Made by a program: the position numbers and the translations under genes. Positions 58,535 to 64,000 of a DNA stretch of 64,000 nt are shown here, piece by piece. Every line of letters begins with the position of its first letter. The stretch's first letter is position 1. The DNA is taken from positions 62,001 through 126,000 of the forward strand of contig NC_135037.1 of the NCBI RefSeq assembly GCF_051020975.1, given 5' to 3'. This DNA is from Osmia lignaria lignaria. Taxonomy: Eukaryota > Arthropoda > Insecta > Hymenoptera > Megachilidae. Below the pieces are notes generated by a model, which was not told the DNA's origin, did not search any database, and was given only the letters and a program-made list of their open reading frames with translations.

Positions 58535-58720
58535 TTGTTGCCGCCGCGAGGTCTCGGGTTTACGAACCGAGTAAGGCCTCGGGCAGGTGAGTCGATTGTT
58601 GCCGGCGGGACCCTGGGTTTGTAATTAGTGGACTCGGTAGGGCCCCGGGCGTTACGTGATTTCTGTTGGCGCGACGAGGTCTCGGGTTTACGAACCGGGT
58701 AAGGCCGCGTGCGTATTTTG
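58535..58720 (+). repeat. Three tandem GC-rich hairpin units
   Basis: Three units of about 60 bp follow the pattern GTTG(C/G)C..CGAGGTCTCGGGTTTACGAACCGAGTAAGGCC; each can fold (CTCGG..CCGAG inside GAGG..CCTC). One contains TGGCGCGACGAGG, which resembles a serine-tRNA primer-binding site with two extra bases. They may be part of a retroelement leader. Confidence 0.45.
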
Positions 58721-58994
58721 TTTTTGAGTAAAAAACTGTGTAATTGAACAAAGGCACTCGACTTCGTAATAGAAACCAGATCGCGGCAAGACGCTATTGA
58801 ATTCGGAATTACACGGTAAAGAAAAAGAGAAAGAACAAAAAAAAACAAAACTGTTCGAACGTTCGCGACCGTGGTCCGTTGGTGACTGTTTTATGGCGGC
58901 AGGACGACGCCACTTATTTCCAAGTGCTTCGACGCCATCTATTTCTTAGAATGAAATTTCGATCAGCCCATATCGGGCACGTTTTCTAAATATG

Positions 58995-59690
58995 CAATGG
59001 TGGACACTCCAACAATTACTGTATCTACATCAGATATGTAATATACATTTAATAGAATTATAATGATTACTATATCTAAATCATATATGTAATATACATT
59101 TAATAACAATATAATGATTACTATATCTGCACCATATATGTAATATACATTTAATAACAATATAATGATTACTATATCTACACCATATATGTAATATACA
59201 TTTAATAACAATATAATTGTTACTATACCTACATGGGATATAATGTAATATACATTTCATAACAATGTCATTATTACTGTATGTACATCAGATATGTAAT
59301 ATACATTTAATAGAATTATAATGATTACTATATCTAAATCATATATGCAATATACATTTAATAACAATGTCATTATAAGTATATCTACATGAGATATAAT
59401 TTAATATACATTGAATAACAATGTCATTATTAGTCTATCTGCATGATAAATAATGTGACATTTATTTAATAACAATGTGATTATTACTGTATCTACATGA
59501 GGTACAGTATAATATACCTTTAATAACAATATAATTGTTACTATATCTACATGAGATATAATGTAATATACATTTAATAACAATATAATTGTTACTATAT
59601 CTACATCATATATGTAATATACTTTTAATAACAATGTCATTATTAGTATATCTACATGAGATATAATATAATATACATATAATAATGTTA
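58995..59690. repeat. AT-rich tandem satellite, right block
   Basis: 54-bp units of the same family as 2995-4480, nearly all of the short type and without the TTCCCACAGATCAATG segment. With the left block it brackets the gypsy element and its cargo. Confidence 0.9.
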
Positions 59691-60920
59691 CTGTTTATTC
59701 CTCACGTTTAAATTGACCCGTTGCAAATCGTATTTGTAGTTGATTATAATTTTTAATGTTATAAACAGTTCGGTTGAAACAGTTCGGTTAGTATGTAGTT
59801 TTCGGAGCTTATCCGTTCGACAGAAAATGTTTTCGATGTGTGAGTTGTTTCACGAGAGTGTTTTCACGAGAATGGTCTGAACTACAATGTCTAATTAGGG
59901 AACTTGCTTCAGGTTTTTATATTCTGGGCAAGGAGTACAATTTTCGGATGAGCCATGCCTATTGGCCTGATTTTTGTGGAGGTGGAAAATATTCCTTCTT
60001 CGTTGTCAGGGGTGCCTTAGTGACGTACGCGGTGGGTCCGCGTGTACTCGGTGACCGTAGCGAGCAATAAAACTAAGCAATACCCCGACATGAATAGAAA
60101 ACTGCAAACAAAGACTCTACTGCTAAGGTTAAGGGTTTTGGCAACCAGATGTGACTAATAAACCAAATTACTAGATAGGATGTAACGATTCCTTGGGTCT
60201 TATTACTGCTACAGGTAAAGATCTATTGATTTGAAAAAAAGGTATGCTGTTTGAAAGCAAACTTGAATTAAGGTCTAATCCTATCGTAGAATATTTTATT
60301 CTACTACCTGACAAAAATTAAGTTAATAACTCGTCGAAACTCGGGTTTACGAAAATCAACTTCATAATGGGTGTTTGAGCTTCGAACGAATAATCTAGAA
60401 ATTTCTAGATCGCTTCCTTCGTCTCTGCTGTTCGTTCCGCCGGCCTCCAGCCATCTCACTCGCTCCGTTGGCCGATGTAGCGAGCCGACTGGGCTGCTAG
60501 ACCGGCGGGCGACGGCGGGGACGAAGGAACCATAATATAAATATGCCGCCGCATACTTGCGTACTTGCTTTTTCTTCGTACACGGCTTAGCATACCAGTT
60601 CTTCTGAAATTCGAACAATCTGCTTCGGTTAACAAGAACTGTTAAACTTTTCTTTTGATTACACTTTATTCAAATACAATTTTCCGAATCAAAGGTCCTT
60701 CGTAATCACAATTCGCACCTTTTTCTATACGCGTTTTGCAACTCGGAAGGTATCGCTTCGGCAAGGTCGCGCACCGGCAAAAACTTTCGTGCGAATCCGT
60801 TCTCTAACCCCTTTCCCGGTTAAGGGGCGAAAACGATCAAACAATGGGTATTGTTGGTACGACCCGACAGTTACGTCCGGATTATTTTCAATAATCCGAC
60901 CGTGGCTAACATCCATTTTC
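59691..60920. other. Unassigned region
   Basis: Mixed composition with no gene I can support. Short frames (for example 59840-60070 plus, 60304-60618 minus) lack recognisable motifs. Confidence 0.3.
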
Positions 60921-63905
60921 ATTTTCTTTCTGAGAGTGTGGAACAGCTTAACCGTTTAATATACTGAATTTGTGTACCTCGTCGGTGCGCAGCACTTGGA
61001 GATAATCCCAGGCGACGCACAAAGGAGGCTATAATTAGTTCTTCTCAAATAATAAGAAGTTAACCTTCCTTGGGACGATTACCTTGTCGAAACCGCGTAG
61101 CAATAAACACATAGAAATTCGAAATCGCTAAGGTGAAGGAGAGGTAATATCAACATCTTTCGCCACGCGGTTAAGCAGTGCGACGCCCTTGGAAGTTTCC
61201 CAGCTTAACCGCGCGGAATAAGGGAGATACGATTTTTGTTTTACCTCGCAAACGAAGTACTTCTCCTACCTCCAAAGCATGCGTCAGCCGGTCCTTCCAC
61301 CAGGAATGAATGCAATTAAGAACAAAGCGATTGGTATGCTACGGAATGAAACTGTTTGAATGATATTGGAATGCGAGGGTTCGCGTGACAACCGCTGTAG
61401 TTCGAAATTGTTCACGGATGTTCGAGACAAAGGTCGATCGAGACAATAAGCATCGTCGTTAAACGTTAAACGTAGAACGTTTCGAATATACGTAAATCGT
61501 CGAAATACGAATAAGGACGTTTGTTCGAAAATGTAATTTCTACCGCCTGCACGCGGACCGCGGCAGCACTTAGCAGCGCGACCGGCAGCCACCTTGGATG
61601 CCGGTCACGCCGACCAATCAGGGAGCGTTACGTCAGCAAGAAGAAGCCAACGGTTCTTGCTGCGACGAAGCCGGTTGATCGGCCATTATTGTTCTGGTTA
61701 GCATACTACGAACACGTGCGAACACAGTTTTCTCGAAAGGCAAATTTCTCAAGCTCAATCTCAGAATCTAGTACTGCAAGTTAACCGCGTGTGAAGTGCC
61801 AACGGCCAACGCGAACTCGCGATTAGCTTTGACGTACGCAAATCCACGTGATTAATATAATTACGTGGTGCCACGTGCTACGCTAACACGTGGTCCTATA
61901 CAGCGCAAGCACAATCTCGAATCCACCGCGACGCGTGTGCGAATAGCTCGATCAACGATCATTGTACCTTCGTGCAACGCACAATTTTCTGTAAATAGTG
62001 TACATACTGAGTGTCTGTAAATACATTGTTTGTTGTGCAAACTCAAGTACATAATTTTCCCGTCTCACTGCCGATCCTACAACCGAACCGGTCTCGTACA
62101 ATCTCAAACTCGAACGCCTACTTTTGAACAACGTTAATAACTAATAAGCGCGGAACGGATATTAACTAAATGCAACACGCATGTATCCGCAATTTGACGA
62201 CGATTATAAAACACCGGTTGCACCTTGCGCAAACCGGTAAAAAGAGATTAACAGAATAATTAACGAATGAATAATAATTAACATTATTCAATTAATAGTC
62301 ATTCAAAACAGTAAATCAAATATCTGTAATAAAACGAAGACCTCTTGCGATACCGGAAACGTCACTGTAAAAGCCTCTTTGATTAGCAAATTCGAATAAA
62401 TTAAGTCGTAATAGATTTCGAATATTCCAGAAACTTTAGAATTGCGACGCATGAAATCCGCGTAGCGTTAGAGGGGTAGAAAGAAATGGACAACCTTAGG
62501 CGAAGGCAGACAGAAAGGTCAGGAAGGGACGAGAAAACTAGGAAGAGCGGCCAACTAGCCCAATACGCACGGGATTTCCTCTCCGATACGTACCCTGATT
62601 TGCCAAATGATGTCCCCACTTTGGGCTCATGATCGCGAGTGGAACCCTGAGACACGATCGCTTGCCTGAGGCAAATCACTCTTTGTCGAAAAATCGCAAG
62701 GTGCGTGACGGGGAGCCCGTATTCGCGTAGAGATAGAGTTGTTAGTAAAATCGCGTAATTAGATTGCTCGGCAAGTCCTCATCAAGGCAGAGTGTCGAGA
62801 GTGTTTCGGTTCGCGGTTTTGTGACAAGGACTCATACGGATACGTTAAATTCATTTCACACTTTTCAATTTCTGTCTTTTCTCTATCGTCTTTATATCGT
62901 TCGTATAAATTAATTATTTTTCTTTTTTTTCCGCGTCGTGTCGATTTTGAAACACTTTTGTGTTTGTTTTGTAATTAATTGTCCCGTAACACCGTAATAA
63001 AAGGCCGATCGCGAACGCGTAGTGCAAGTGGCAGTTATCTCATCTCTTCTTTTACTTCCAGATTTCTAGACAACACCAGCGACTAAGCATACGAATCAAA
63101 GTCTTATCATATACTATTTTACATCGATCTTGATAAGTTGTCCATTTCATTTTTATCCAATACGACGAATCTGGACGTAGTGAGGCAAAACGGGCGATCT
63201 ACGAAACCGTGTATTCTGGAAAATTTCCCTCTAGATCGTTCCGTTCAGTATAGCGACTCAAGGTATCGAAAATTAACGTTATTAAATAAATTCCGATTAA
63301 CACGCAAAGAAGACGGCCTCACGAAACCGTGGCTCTGGTAATTTACCCTCTGGGACCATTCTTTCTTTCTTTTCGCGCTTAATTCTTCGCCGAACATTGT
63401 TGCTCGAATCATCGAATCATTCAATCAAACTTTAATTAACCAGTAATCAATAGCTTCATTTTCATATAATTTAAACTTTTCTTTATAATATATTTACTTT
63501 CTCTTGTATTTCAAACAGCTCGTACTTCCTGTTAACCAACCACATTTAATGTCACGTTGATTTTTCCGAAAATATATTTTTGTTACACGTAACCAGTTTT
63601 AATTCATTTACGTTTCAAACACTTCCTGTCCTTCATCTTCACGCCTACCATCTAAGCATAAATTCACACGAGGGGCCCGTATGGGACTAGAGCATTGACG
63701 AAAACGATTAATCTCTCAATTAATCTATTAATATATTTAACAACTCTTTTATTGTTCTAAACGTGAGTGATCCAACATCGTCACGAACGATTAGGACTGG
63801 TGGCAGCGCTAATACCGTTCTCAATCGCGTATTGTAAACCATCATTAATTTTCTTTTTTTTTTATTTTGTACGTCGCGCGCCGTATCTCGCTCGCGACGT
63901 AACAG
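60921..63905 (-). repeat. Repeat X, copy not split by the LINE, inverted
   Basis: On the minus strand it starts TGTTACGTCGCGAGCGAG directly at the satellite edge and runs through the same blocks as 12827-14165 plus 20760-22701 without the LINE between them. It lacks the 960 bp at 12955-13920 and has about 500-600 extra bases near 61320-61900. No long frame. It demonstrates that the LINE is an insertion in the other copy. Confidence 0.65.
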
Positions 63906-64000
63906 TATATTAAATTGTATCTCCTATAGATATAGTAACAATTATATTGTTATTAAATGTATATTACATTATATCTCATGTAGATATAATAATATTGACA
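63906..64000. repeat. Satellite, start of a third block (inverted)
   Basis: The last 95 bases are the reverse complement of the 54-bp satellite monomer and continue beyond the window. Confidence 0.85.

Overview
The window reads as AT-rich insect nuclear DNA (an ant, bee or wasp is my best guess). Indicators are short T-rich introns, interstitial TTAGG-like tracts, and decayed Ty3/gypsy, jockey-like, PIF/Harbinger, Tc1/mariner, piggyBac-type and Spy-like elements. There are few host genes; most of the sequence is nested transposable elements plus long AT-rich stretches.

Layout. 1-700 is a fragment of a repeat family here called X. 741-2447 (minus) is an intronless RRM/F-box/LRR gene broken by one TAG. 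2679-2978 (minus) is a gypsy integrase remnant. 2995-4480 is a palindrome-rich AT satellite, which reappears at 58995-59690 and 63905-64000. Between the satellite blocks lies a Ty3/gypsy-type retroelement with an envelope gene: Gag (4804-5728, ten CCHC knuckles), protease (5599-7029), RT/RNase H/first half of integrase (to 9466), second half of integrase (53561-54211), Env (54259-56244). An antisense two-exon small gene (56633-57015) and an LTR-like promoter region (about 57700-58440) follow.

The integrase gene is interrupted by exactly 44,094 bp (9467-53560). Both ends of the insert are termini of the same DNA-transposon family (GGGTATAGCC...GGCTATACCC), flanked by AAA on the left and TTT on the right with no target duplication, which is the signature described for Spy elements. 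Each end carries a complete short Spy-like element (9467-10756 and 52655-53560). The segment between them contains a host gene: a secreted, cysteine-rich protein in three exons (32460-50657). The block therefore looks like a Spy-bounded macro-transposon, or a recombination product of Spy copies, that carried a gene into a retroelement sitting in satellite DNA.

Inside the block, from left to right: a foldback element (10757-11872); a PIF/Harbinger transposon whose transposase intron was invaded by X (12827-22701, candidate 5-bp duplication ACTTT), itself invaded by an RNase H-bearing LINE (about 14166-20750); AT-rich DNA with a solo LTR (28914-29654, 4-bp duplication); the host gene, with a jockey-type LINE, minisatellite-bearing MITEs, foldbacks and a 404-bp palindrome in or near its introns; and a decayed mariner next to the right-hand Spy element. 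The right end of the window (60950-63905, minus) is a further X copy not split by the LINE.
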